Assembly: GCF_018122595.1 (NCBI RefSeq)
Contig: NZ_JAGRQH010000003.1
Coordinates: 1-64,000, forward strand
Origin: Neokomagataea anthophila
GTDB taxonomy: Bacteria > Pseudomonadota > Alphaproteobacteria > Acetobacterales > Acetobacteraceae
Reading direction: 5' to 3'
DNA length: 64,000 nucleotides
Positions 38,356-46,527 of the stretch are shown one piece after another. Position numbers and translations under genes: made by a program. Below the pieces are notes generated by a model that searched no databases, had not been told where the DNA came from, and was given only the letters and a program-made list of their open reading frames with translations. Each line of letters begins with the position of its first letter. Position 1 is the stretch's first letter.

Positions 38356-39031
38356 TGCGGTTTTGCAGTTAAAGAACGTTGTCCGTCGTTTTCGGTCTGG
38401 TGATGAAACGTTAGAAATTTTGTCGGGTGCGGATTTTGCGCTCATGCCTGGTGAAATTGTGGCGCTGGTTGCGCCGAGCGGCACGGGGAAATCGACGCTG
38501 CTGCATTTGGCGGGGTTATTGGAAACGCCGACGGAAGGTGAAGTCTGCGTTGCAGGGCGTGTCATGGGCCGTAAAGAGGCGGCACGTACGGCGATGCGGC
38601 GTGATGAGATTGGGTTTGTCTATCAATTCCATCATCTGTTGGGTGAGTTTTCGGCCTTAGAAAATGTGATGTTGCCGCAGCTTGTTGCTGGGGTGTCTAA
38701 GGCTGATGCGAAGGCGCGGGCTGTGTCTTTGTTAGAGCGTTTTGGTCTTGGGCATCGTTTGCATGCCGCACCGGGGCGTATGTCTGGGGGGGAACAGCAG
38801 CGTACGGCGATTGCACGGGCTTTGGCTAATCACCCTAAAGTCATTTTGGCAGATGAACCGACGGGTAATCTTGATTCGGGGACGTCGGATCAGGTTTTTG
38901 CCGAGCTTTTGCGTGTGGTGCGTGAAGAAGGTTCAGCTGCTTTAATCGCGACGCATAATGCAGAACTGGCGGCACGTATGGACCGTACGGTGACGTTGCG
39001 TGGCGGTAAAATTGTTTCTTATGAAGGCTAG
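38348..39031 (+). CDS. lolD: Lipoprotein-releasing ABC transporter ATPase LolD
   Basis: A 227-residue ATPase. Walker [11 protein letters not shown]-loop [20 protein letters not shown] (the LolD-specific stretch), signature [15 protein letters not shown], Walker [18 protein letters not shown] and switch His LIATHNAEL are visible. It energises LolC. ATG 38348 overlaps the lolC stop and is the family start; an upstream in-frame ATG (38312) lies well inside lolC. This is the last host gene before the prophage. Confidence 0.94.
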   Translation: MNNAVLQLKNVVRRFRSGDETLEILSGADFALMPGEIVALVAPSGTGKSTLLHLAGLLETPTEGEVCVAGRVMGRKEAARTAMRRDEIGFVYQFHHLLGEFSALENVMLPQLVAGVSKADAKARAVSLLERFGLGHRLHAAPGRMSGGEQQRTAIARALANHPKVILADEPTGNLDSGTSDQVFAELLRVVREEGSAALIATHNAELAARMDRTVTLRGGKIVSYEG

Positions 39032-39269
39032 GTCGATAGGGACGAGCTTTGGTTCGTGGGGTGGCTTCTTTTTCTGAAGAAAAAGAAGCAAAAAGACTTT
39101 TGAAAATTTGGGGCTGGTGTGGGGCGTGGACGTCAAGCCTAAGCGTTTGCATTTTTGCGGGGCTTAAAAGCCGCTCGGCCCTTGTAGCGGGTCGGATGGT
39201 TTGGAACTGGGGGACATATAAAATGGAACCCCTTCGCTCGCCTAAAACCACCCAGAACCACTACGGATT
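39032..39269. other. Intergenic boundary between lolD and the prophage
   Basis: No gene is supported in these 238 bp. They hold a 12-bp perfect inverted repeat (39064-39089) and a GGCTT/AAGCC dyad near 39160. The host-prophage junction must lie in or near this stretch, because lolD is core host and the methylase gene at 39278 belongs to the phage transcription unit. A Mu-type end (terminal TG/CA plus 5-bp target duplication) cannot be pinned down without the other end. Confidence 0.5.
39064..39089 (+). repeat. Perfect inverted repeat, possible lolD terminator or dispersed element
   Basis: GCTTCTTTTTCT/AGAAAAAGAAGC is a 12-bp perfect stem with only GA between the arms, followed by AAAAAG. It lies 33 bp after lolD. 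With a mostly A/T stem and no T-run it is a weak terminator; the exact symmetry is more suggestive of a dispersed palindromic element. Confidence 0.55.
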
Positions 39270-39300
39270 AAGAGGTTTTAATTGCTAATTAAAACCTCTT
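39270..39300 (-). terminator. Terminator overlapping the methylase stop codon
   Basis: AAGAGGTTTTAATT/AATTAAAACCTCTT is a 14-bp perfect stem with a 3-nt loop. It contains the stop and last codons of the methylase gene. It ends the long minus-strand phage transcript and, being symmetric, may also stop host transcripts arriving from lolD. Confidence 0.75.
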
Positions 39301-40078
39301 TAAAGCGCTCTTTATCGAGCCTATCTCGCATCAATGAATACCTAACTTCGACGTGTTCAATGTTAAACTGCGAGAATATTTTTCTGACTTCCGGCGTATC
39401 ATTCAAAGACAGCACGAAACGCCCTTTAATGGTTTGCAACAGCACAGCCATCTCTTCAAACTGATCCCGTGTGAACGACGCATTATAATAGTTTTCACAG
39501 CCATAATACGGAGGGTCCAGATAGAAGAGTGTCCCAGCGCTATCATACCGCTTAATCACATCTTGCCAGCGTAGACACTCAATGACGACACGCGATAGGC
39601 GTGCATGAACATCTTCCAACATGGGCGCTAATTTCGTGACGTCAAAACGAGCACTCGTTGTTTTAGACGTCCCAAATGTGGGCCTGACTGGCTGCCCGCC
39701 AAAGGCGGTACGTTGCAAATATAAGAACCTGCACGCACGCTCTAAATCCGTCAGAGTATCAGGCTGAGCGTTCCGCAGACGTTCAAAATCCGCCCGACTG
39801 GTGACCTGCCATCGCAACATATCCATCAGAGGAACATAATGCCGCTGCAAAACGCGAAAGAGATTTGAGACATCTCGGTTTAGGTCATTGATGACTTCGC
39901 ATCGCGTCATCACTGGACGTCTAAAAAAGACGCCCCCCATTCCGACAAACGGCTCGACATATGCGTTATGATCAATGGCCTTCATGCGCTCCATAATGCG
40001 TTTAGCTAATAAACGCTTGCCTCCTACGTAGGGGGCGATCGGCGATACCGGTTCAACCGGCGTTAATGTTTCCTTCAT
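39278..40078 (-). CDS. Phage D12-class DNA adenine N6-methyltransferase
   Basis: A 266-residue methylase of the Dam/D12 class. Motifs are PYVGGKRLLAKRI (SAM-binding start), YVEPFVGMGGVFFRR, NDLNRDVSNLFRVLQ and the catalytic DPPYYGCENYY; the target-recognition region lies between. It would methylate adenine in a short DNA site. It is the last gene of the Mu-like unit, in the position where Mu has its mom DNA-modification gene, so protection of phage DNA from restriction is the likely job. ATG 40078 is chosen as it begins just before the conserved part; an upstream ORF start has no support. It overlaps the next gene by 26 bp. Confidence 0.88.
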   Translation of the reverse strand: MKETLTPVEPVSPIAPYVGGKRLLAKRIMERMKAIDHNAYVEPFVGMGGVFFRRPVMTRCEVINDLNRDVSNLFRVLQRHYVPLMDMLRWQVTSRADFERLRNAQPDTLTDLERACRFLYLQRTAFGGQPVRPTFGTSKTTSARFDVTKLAPMLEDVHARLSRVVIECLRWQDVIKRYDSAGTLFYLDPPYYGCENYYNASFTRDQFEEMAVLLQTIKGRFVLSLNDTPEVRKIFSQFNIEHVEVRYSLMRDRLDKERFKEVLISN

Positions 40079-40586
40079 TTTTTTGAACCATAGTGTGCTC
40101 TGCCACTGCAGTGGTGGGCGGAGCGAGTTTACTCGTGGGTGTTTGTGCACCCGGATCAGCTGGTGAGACAGCTTGATCCACCGCCTCATGAGCAGCGGTA
40201 GAATTCTGTTGTGGCGGATAGCCCGGTAACGGCTCGAAGGACGTCGGTTTGCGGCCTGATCGCATTTCCCATTCATGGACACTCAGGCGCGCGCCAATCG
40301 CGGCTGCATGATACTGGATCAGAACCGCCTCACGTTCGTATAATAAGCGCCAATTATCACGTGCCTCACGCATAGCCTCTGCAAGCCGTCCAGTTAAAAC
40401 CTTCTCACGCTCCAGCATTAACTGTGTCTTTTGATTTTCGGCATTTTGCCCGTCAACAGCCGAACGCTGCGCCGTGACACGTGCTTGAACACGACTTCCA
40501 AACCAGCCGAAAATGCCGGTGACAATGGGCGTGATGACCTCAATCCATGACCGGACGGACGTCAGTATCTCCATCATGGCGCTCAT
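40053..40586 (-). CDS. Phage membrane-anchored coiled-coil protein, function unknown
   Basis: A 177-residue protein not recognised by family. A hydrophobic segment near the N-terminus (VITPIVTGIFGWFGSRV) suggests a single membrane anchor. It is followed by a long charged, probably coiled-coil helix (about 35-95) and a Pro/Thr/Ala-rich tail with no fold. A holin-associated or lysis-related role is possible given its place, but there is no direct evidence. Its ATG overlaps the stop of the 745-residue gene (ATGA). Confidence 0.6.
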   Translation of the reverse strand: MSAMMEILTSVRSWIEVITPIVTGIFGWFGSRVQARVTAQRSAVDGQNAENQKTQLMLEREKVLTGRLAEAMREARDNWRLLYEREAVLIQYHAAAIGARLSVHEWEMRSGRKPTSFEPLPGYPPQQNSTAAHEAVDQAVSPADPGAQTPTSKLAPPTTAVAEHTMVQKNEGNINAG

Positions 40587-42820
40587 TGATTAACGAGACC
40601 GTTGTTTTGGCTGTCCGTCCACTTCCCGGCATTTGCATGCCAGTAAACCTCAACACCGGATATCCCATTGAGACGACAATCTACACACCATACATGCGCC
40701 CCATCAACGATTTGCGGGCCATTCGTAGGGAGGCTAGCCAAGTCGTAAGATTGATCTGACGTAGAGCCGCCGCGAATTTGTAGAGGAGCCGTAATTGTTA
40801 GAAAATTAGCGTTACTGGGAGCGATACCATTTGTTTTGATATAGGATGCAGCAAGGCCTGATGCCGCCGTAAAAAAGTCCGTTGCCGTAATGCCTTTCCC
40901 AGATTTGCTGCCAATACCATCTGCCAGAACGTACGGCATGGTAGCACCTTGAGGCATGATCGCAGGCCCGCTAGGTGTAACGATCAACCCATAGACCGGG
41001 CTACGGTAAGAGCCGCCAGCACCTAGACCGATCCCAAAGCGATAACCTGCGGGGTCATACACTAACTGACCGCCCGCAATCGCATTTGTGTCGTTGCGTG
41101 GGTCTTGGTTGTAGTCGTATTTGTAAGCGAGATGAACGCTCGTCGTTGATGTGTCAGGCGTTACACTTCCTGTTGTGTCGACATCTCGGAACTGCACCAA
41201 ACGAAGCGTTGATGTATCGCCGCCAGATGCACCTGAGCTTGAGAACTGCCACGCTTGAGACGTCCACTCATCACCGAGCGCTCGCGTTACAGCGTCAGGT
41301 TGGTAGATATTTGTCGCTTGTGTGCTGCTATTCGACATTGCCTGATAAGCAATCGATCCGGGTAGCAGACCCCACACACGCATACCAAGTGGTAGCGCCC
41401 CGCCACCTGCAACACCTACGCCATAGCTGTCACGTGTCAACTTGCCGCCACCGCCATTGTTTAGGGTGTATGTTACGCCGTGAATGGAGTTCATGTAGTC
41501 GCGCGGGTCCCAGTTCCAAAGATCATGCTCGTCATCACACTCATGCACGAGGCTGTTGATCGTGCCTGACGGATTGGCGCTATCGGTTCCGGGCTGGCGC
41601 GTCAGGGCGCATAATTCGTATTCCGGGAAGGCTTTGGTAAAGACGCCGAAGAATACGGCGGGTGCGCTGATGTTCGTGAATTGCGTGTCCAGCGTTCCTG
41701 CAGGACTGCCATCAAACGTATCACGCATAGGCACGAGACCCGTTTTTGTCCCAAAGCCAGCTTGCGTCTGCTGTGGAAGGTACCACGCCGTATCAATGTT
41801 GATGCCCGTGATGTTCCCGAAAGCATCTTGATTTACGGATGCGATGGTGCCGAAGAAAGTATTGAAGGCTTTGCGGAAATACGCATCAGACAACCACGGC
41901 TCATTCCAGTTATTTCCCGCAACGTGCGCCGCTGCGATCACATTTGTTGCAATGTTCATGCCTGGTCGAATTTGCCGCCCCCAATATGCCGGAAGCGCAG
42001 GAGAAAAATCCGCACCATCGGCACGGAACGTTACCGCATGACCGTTGCCGTCTGGATCGTTAATTGCGCTTGATGCGATGAAGAGCGGTGGTGTTGACCC
42101 TGTTTCTGTAGCGCGGGCTGCGGCATCGTCGTTCAGGTTGCCGCCGTTATAGTGTGGATCACTTGGTGGAAGGCCATTGCCGACCATCCCCGTCCAAGTA
42201 CCAGCTGAGATACCGGTACCCTGCGCCATGGATTTTCCGTTCATGAAGACGCCATCAATAACGCCATCCATGCCCCCGGCATATGGTCGCCCATACGTGA
42301 AAATATGCCCCCATGACCCTGTCCGTTGTCCGCCAATTTGCAGCGTTCGGTCTAATTCGAAGTTCAAGCCCTGCATATCGCCAGGTAATTGTGGTGTGCG
42401 GCCGTAAATATCTTGCTTTGCGGCAATGCTGATGATCGGGGATGGCGGTTCAACGCCAGCACTTGATTTCCCCCCGACATACACGCCAGCAGTTGCGCCT
42501 ACAGCCGTTACGGCTCCACTATTAACATCTGCCGTCACGCGCAGGTTCGCATCAAGGCCCGCCACACCATCCGATGTGTTGACTTGGGTTTGTTGCACCG
42601 CTCCGGCTGAATTTGCAGCGACAGAGGCGGCAGATTGCCCAGCAATCTGCGTCGTTCCATCAATATTCGCAAAATGCGCAATGCCATCTGGACGTACTGC
42701 CCATGTAGGGTTCACAGCGCTGGATGCAATGGCACCGCCACGCCCCATCACCGGAGCGGCATGCAGATAGGAAACACTAAGCCCCAAAAACCAAGACGCT
42801 ATTAAAAGCCGTTTAAGCAT
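40583..42820 (-). CDS. Large phage-encoded protein with signal peptide, possible tail fibre or adhesin
   Basis: A 745-residue protein of unrecognised family. It begins with an apparent Sec signal peptide (MLKRLLIASWFLGLSVSYLHA), which is uncommon for virion parts. Residues about 60-130 are Ala/Ser/Val/Thr-rich and fibre-like. The body is Gly/Asn/Asp/Trp-rich as in beta-structured surface proteins, and the C-terminus ends with a compact Cys- and Trp-containing block (VWCVDCRLNGISGVEVYWHA) that resembles C-terminal tips of other acetic-acid-bacterial phage proteins. By position it belongs to the host-contact group, but export through Sec would instead point to a surface change in the lysogen. 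Confidence 0.6.
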   Translation of the reverse strand: MLKRLLIASWFLGLSVSYLHAAPVMGRGGAIASSAVNPTWAVRPDGIAHFANIDGTTQIAGQSAASVAANSAGAVQQTQVNTSDGVAGLDANLRVTADVNSGAVTAVGATAGVYVGGKSSAGVEPPSPIISIAAKQDIYGRTPQLPGDMQGLNFELDRTLQIGGQRTGSWGHIFTYGRPYAGGMDGVIDGVFMNGKSMAQGTGISAGTWTGMVGNGLPPSDPHYNGGNLNDDAAARATETGSTPPLFIASSAINDPDGNGHAVTFRADGADFSPALPAYWGRQIRPGMNIATNVIAAAHVAGNNWNEPWLSDAYFRKAFNTFFGTIASVNQDAFGNITGINIDTAWYLPQQTQAGFGTKTGLVPMRDTFDGSPAGTLDTQFTNISAPAVFFGVFTKAFPEYELCALTRQPGTDSANPSGTINSLVHECDDEHDLWNWDPRDYMNSIHGVTYTLNNGGGGKLTRDSYGVGVAGGGALPLGMRVWGLLPGSIAYQAMSNSSTQATNIYQPDAVTRALGDEWTSQAWQFSSSGASGGDTSTLRLVQFRDVDTTGSVTPDTSTTSVHLAYKYDYNQDPRNDTNAIAGGQLVYDPAGYRFGIGLGAGGSYRSPVYGLIVTPSGPAIMPQGATMPYVLADGIGSKSGKGITATDFFTAASGLAASYIKTNGIAPSNANFLTITAPLQIRGGSTSDQSYDLASLPTNGPQIVDGAHVWCVDCRLNGISGVEVYWHANAGKWTDSQNNGLVNQ

Positions 42821-42823
42821 CGT

Positions 42824-43204
42824 TTAAGCCTCCTGAATTGGGCCAGATCCGTTTTGATACAACTCGCCACTGCCCGTCGCAGGCGCATAGCCATTTGACG
42901 TATCGGGCAGCGGCGTAGGCACCGTTAAATTCCCAGCCGAAGACACGCCAAAGCGCGGCTTTCCACCCAGAATCAAGGCCCCATTGCTATCCAATACGGC
43001 CAATGAGATGCCGCCTAAAGATTGAGCCAGCGCGGCCGCAAACCCTGCAATCGGCACTTGCGATCCATCGCTCATCGTCAACACGAGTTGTGCAGTCTGC
43101 GGATTAAACGCGGCAGAGACGATGGTTGGCGCTGTATCCGGAGTAGCCCCATTTTGCACCGTGACGGCTGCTGGCGCCGCTGTATTTTGAATTGAGAGAC
43201 TCAC
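42824..43204 (-). CDS. Small phage structural protein, function unknown
   Basis: A 126-residue, Ala/Gly/Thr/Pro-rich protein without Cys. The middle contains AFNPQTAQLVLTMSDGSQVP, a beta-strand-like stretch seen in small tail-fibre accessory proteins. It lies between the 106-residue protein and the 745-residue protein with 1-3 bp gaps, so it belongs to the same transcript. A fibre accessory role is inferred from position only. Confidence 0.55.
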   Translation of the reverse strand: MSLSIQNTAAPAAVTVQNGATPDTAPTIVSAAFNPQTAQLVLTMSDGSQVPIAGFAAALAQSLGGISLAVLDSNGALILGGKPRFGVSSAGNLTVPTPLPDTSNGYAPATGSGELYQNGSGPIQEA

Positions 43205-43205
43205 G

Positions 43206-43526
43206 TTACACTCCCATATGCGTCACCGACGCGCTCACCACGATGGAAAAGGTTTCTGAAAACTGGATCACTCCATCAGGGCGGACAAACTGCAGGTCAC
43301 AGAAAAATCGCCCCAGTGGCCATGACTTGGTATCCGCCCAAACATTCACTATGCCCACCGCATTGGCTGGTTTGCGCGTGGAGAGTTGGGTAACCAAATT
43401 GCCTAAAGCATCACGGATTTGCGCGTTGATGGCATAATCCGACAGGTCAATGAGGGCACCGTCATTACCCGTAACCGTGCAGGACACTTGAAAGGTCTGA
43501 CCAGCTTTAACCTGCACTGCGCTCAT
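43206..43526 (-). CDS. Small phage beta-sandwich protein, function unknown
   Basis: A 106-residue protein with alternating strand pattern (VKAGQTFQVSCTVTGNDGA, YAINAQIRDALGNLVTQLS, GRFFCDLQFVRPDG). It looks like an immunoglobulin-like or baseplate-upper-protein fold used in phage tails. It overlaps the stop of the glycine-rich protein gene by 1 bp and precedes the 126-residue gene. No catalytic motif is present. Confidence 0.6.
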   Translation of the reverse strand: MSAVQVKAGQTFQVSCTVTGNDGALIDLSDYAINAQIRDALGNLVTQLSTRKPANAVGIVNVWADTKSWPLGRFFCDLQFVRPDGVIQFSETFSIVVSASVTHMGV

Positions 43527-44533
43527 TACGCGTACTCCCAGACCAGAACACGCCCAGGGGCACCGTTACCGCCCGTAATCGTGCCCGTACCCACTGAGCC
43601 GCATCCACCACCACCGGCACCAAACCCCGTGGCTGGGTCATTCGTAGAATTATCATTGGAGGTGTTTACGTTCTGACCCCCACTGCCCATTTGTGATGCT
43701 GGACCAATGGGGCACATAGGCGCGCTCGGAGACTTGCCGTCCGCATTCGGAATTAAGAAGCCTGTATCCCCATTTTGCCCTTTCAGGGCAGCGGTGAACT
43801 GCAAACCTTGGGGAATGGGGTTTATGGGGAATACGTCCCCGCCAAAACCTTGCGACGTCCACACCGGTTTACCCGCAGCAACAGGCCCATTAACTGTGCC
43901 ACCATAACCACCCTTGCAGGTTACGAATGAACCGAATGAGCTATCCGTGCCATTGCCACCATTCTGCCCGGGGAGGCCCGCGCCTGCTAACCCAGTCTGT
44001 ACGGTCACATTGGACAGTGTAATCAGCGACAGATCAAAGTGTAAGCAGGCATATCCACCACACCCACCAGCCCCACCAACAGAGGCTGTGCCGCTTCCAC
44101 TTTGATTTCCCGGCGCACCTCCGCCAGCCCCACCGGCTCCGATCACTTCGACAATACAGGATCGTGCGTCTGTTCCCGGCGTATAGGATTGGGCTGATTG
44201 GATATCGATAATGCGTAAAAGGCGGCCGATTTTCAGAGCGCTTATAGCCTGTTGGAACTGATTATTTAAAGCCTGCAAGGCGTTGGCATCAGTCTCGGCT
44301 ACGGCGTTCGCTGCGATACTCGCACTGCGCTGCATCGCCTGCCATATCTGTGTTTCATCGGATGCGTTGGCTGTGAGACCGGCCGCTTGCTGAGCATAGA
44401 TCAACGAGTTGAACAGCGCATTCATATCGACATCAGAGATAGTCGTCCCGCTAACGCCATTTTGACGGTCACGTGCGACAAACTGACGCCGCCCATTGAT
44501 GACAATATTTCCCGGGGATGTCGTGTAGTCCAT
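43526..44533 (-). CDS. Glycine-rich phage tail protein
   Basis: A 335-residue protein. Residues 1-110 are helical and Ala/Gln-rich (TISDVDMNALFNSLIYAQQA), like the base of phage fibres. From about 125 a glycine-rich domain begins (VEVIGAGGAGGGAPG, VGGAGGCGGYACLHF) and continues to FGAGGGGCGSVGTG near the end. Glycine-rich tips form polyglycine-helix sandwiches in known receptor adhesins such as T4-like gp38. It follows the levanase-fused baseplate gene with a 1-bp overlap, so it is a likely receptor-binding fibre or its adhesin. Confidence 0.75.
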   Translation of the reverse strand: MDYTTSPGNIVINGRRQFVARDRQNGVSGTTISDVDMNALFNSLIYAQQAAGLTANASDETQIWQAMQRSASIAANAVAETDANALQALNNQFQQAISALKIGRLLRIIDIQSAQSYTPGTDARSCIVEVIGAGGAGGGAPGNQSGSGTASVGGAGGCGGYACLHFDLSLITLSNVTVQTGLAGAGLPGQNGGNGTDSSFGSFVTCKGGYGGTVNGPVAAGKPVWTSQGFGGDVFPINPIPQGLQFTAALKGQNGDTGFLIPNADGKSPSAPMCPIGPASQMGSGGQNVNTSNDNSTNDPATGFGAGGGGCGSVGTGTITGGNGAPGRVLVWEYA

Positions 44534-46527
44534 TAGCTCATCGCCTTTAAAACGGCATTCGTCACCATGACGGCTCCCCCACCGCAGGAGAGCAAGAGGT
44601 CACGCGCTGCCATCGGTGCCGCATCCAGCGCCGTCACTGCGACCGCACCATCATTCACAAAAAACTCAACGGAGTGCGCATCAACGATAGCGGTGACACT
44701 CACTCGCCCATTGGGCATGGCAAGCGGAAAATTGCGTTCTGCACTCCACGCCTGATCTGTCGTTGGTACGCTTCCTGATGAGCCACGATTTAAAAATCCG
44801 TAGCTTCCAGACGGGATTAAAGCCAATTGGGTGAAATTCTCACCAATGTCCCGCACAGACAGATACACACCACCAGCAGGCCACGCCCCATTGACCGGCT
44901 CAAGGTCAAAATCAAGGCGGAAAAAATCAACGCGATGCGTCCGAAAATCAAAGGGCGTAGCATCATTAATCACAGCCGAGGGGTACGATGTCTCGCGCAG
45001 ATAGACGGTCCCCTGATTGTGTACCGGTGCATTCCGCACAATGGGATAACCGCCTGAACCGATCTCTAAGCGCAGCACACGCGGCAAGGTCTGCTGGCCG
45101 TTGAACCCCGGCTGTGCCAACGCATCAGCATAAGCCCAATTATTCATCCATGCGATCGCAATGGCCTGAACTTGTGGGTCGTTACTGGATGTGTCGTTGG
45201 TAATGGCACAGGCATAAAAATCGGGGCCATTATCCAACCACTGACCACCTGCAGCATCTGGTGTAAAGGTCGTACCGTCAAACTCGCCCACCCAATAATG
45301 GGTGCCTGTTGTGAAGCCTGCCTCATACCCATTACAGCCACAAAACATCACCCATTTATCTTGGGTCGTCGTGCCATCCATATTGTAGAGATGCAGCTTA
45401 ATAAGCTGCGGGCATTCCAAGGTACCGAGTGCGCCTTGTATAAAACCACTCTGATACACCCATGATTTTAGATCCGTGCTCGCATAAATCCCCACTTTCC
45501 CAATTTCGGCCAGGACCATGTTCCAACGGCCTGTTGGAGCATGCCAAAACACTGAAGGGTCACGAAACACTGGGTCGGACATGCCCTTATTCGCATTCGG
45601 GTTTGTCTGGACAATCTGATCAAATGTGAAGCTCTCCCCACCATCATGGGACACCCATCGGGCAGTGCCTTGGCCGCCTAAAGGATTACACGGCATCGTA
45701 CACAGTGCGATGACGGCACCGGCCCCCAAACCGGCTGTATTCTGTGTGTCCACCACCGTCGATCCCGTCCACGGATCGCCATATTCCGTTGTGTATTTGG
45801 GGATCGAAACACCAAGGTCCGTCCAAAAGACCAGATCGGGTGACACAAAATGACGCCATTCTGTACCATTTCCGTTTGGATAATCCTTGTTCCATAGACA
45901 CCAAAAATGCCATTGTCCGCCCAACCACAGCGGACGTTGCGCATCATTGATACGCCCACCCGGGACCATCATATGCTGACGTGGCCATGCAATATCGCGC
46001 CCATTGATCTCGAAGGAGATACTCGTGTGGGGCTGGCGGTTGCTGTAAATGGCACGTTGTAAGCCAATGTTTTGCGCAGGCAGTTGTACCACCCACGTAT
46101 AAACATCCTGCCCGTCCGTCACGACATCCCCCGCGACAGCCTCACCGCACACGGTTTGCTCTTGCTCGATAATCGCCAGATTGACGCCAAAATTCTGGCC
46201 CAGCTGCTGATAATACGACACGGACTGTCCGCCACGCGCGGTCCAACGGCCATACAAAAGTTGTTGCAGTTGCGCTGTGGCTAAAACCCCTTCATCACGC
46301 CCATACGGATCTGGACCGAGCAAATCGGCGTAATCATTGAGCAAGAGTTGACTGTTGAGTGGGCTGATCTCATTGCGCAGCGCTCCAATATCTGCCTCTA
46401 GCTGGGCACGCGGCATGGCCACGGCCATCAGATAACTGCCAATATTACTCTCAGGCACTGGCCATGCCTCACTCTTTGGCATGAGTGAGAGATATTCATC
46501 GCGGATTTGCTCAGCTGTGCGGGTCAT
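44533..46527 (-). CDS. Mu gp48/YmfQ-like baseplate protein fused to a GH32 fructan hydrolase
   Basis: A 664-residue protein in two modules. Residues about 1-155 resemble YmfQ/DUF2313 tail proteins (Mu gp48): an N-terminal LSLMPKSEAWPVPESNI, NDYADLLGPDPYGRDEG and GQSVSYYQQLGQNFGVNLAI. Residues about 165-664 form a glycoside hydrolase family 32 module. The nucleophile Asp is in GRINDAQRPLWLGGQWHF (D195), the sugar-binding WTGSTVVDTQNTAGLG follows, the transition-state Asp is in FRDPSVFW (D323), the acid/base Glu is in ECPQL (E371), and the C-terminal beta-sandwich has VDAHSVEFFVNDG. GH32 enzymes cut fructans such as levan and inulin, or sucrose. ATG 46527 overlaps the gp47-like stop (ATGA). The fused layout and position make it a virion component, probably degrading levan around the host. 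Confidence 0.9.
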   Translation of the reverse strand: MTRTAEQIRDEYLSLMPKSEAWPVPESNIGSYLMAVAMPRAQLEADIGALRNEISPLNSQLLLNDYADLLGPDPYGRDEGVLATAQLQQLLYGRWTARGGQSVSYYQQLGQNFGVNLAIIEQEQTVCGEAVAGDVVTDGQDVYTWVVQLPAQNIGLQRAIYSNRQPHTSISFEINGRDIAWPRQHMMVPGGRINDAQRPLWLGGQWHFWCLWNKDYPNGNGTEWRHFVSPDLVFWTDLGVSIPKYTTEYGDPWTGSTVVDTQNTAGLGAGAVIALCTMPCNPLGGQGTARWVSHDGGESFTFDQIVQTNPNANKGMSDPVFRDPSVFWHAPTGRWNMVLAEIGKVGIYASTDLKSWVYQSGFIQGALGTLECPQLIKLHLYNMDGTTTQDKWVMFCGCNGYEAGFTTGTHYWVGEFDGTTFTPDAAGGQWLDNGPDFYACAITNDTSSNDPQVQAIAIAWMNNWAYADALAQPGFNGQQTLPRVLRLEIGSGGYPIVRNAPVHNQGTVYLRETSYPSAVINDATPFDFRTHRVDFFRLDFDLEPVNGAWPAGGVYLSVRDIGENFTQLALIPSGSYGFLNRGSSGSVPTTDQAWSAERNFPLAMPNGRVSVTAIVDAHSVEFFVNDGAVAVTALDAAPMAARDLLLSCGGGAVMVTNAVLKAMS

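Noticed and set aside
39278-40282. 334-residue version of the DNA methylase starting at 40282
   Set aside because: The first 68 residues lack methylase similarity and would overlap the upstream gene by 230 bp; ATG 40078 begins just before the conserved PYVGGK motif.
44533-46035. GH32 module as a host sucrose or levan utilisation gene caught near a prophage
   Set aside because: It shares one uninterrupted frame with the gp48-like tail domain, has no signal peptide or transport genes beside it, and is embedded with 1-4 bp overlaps in the tail operon.
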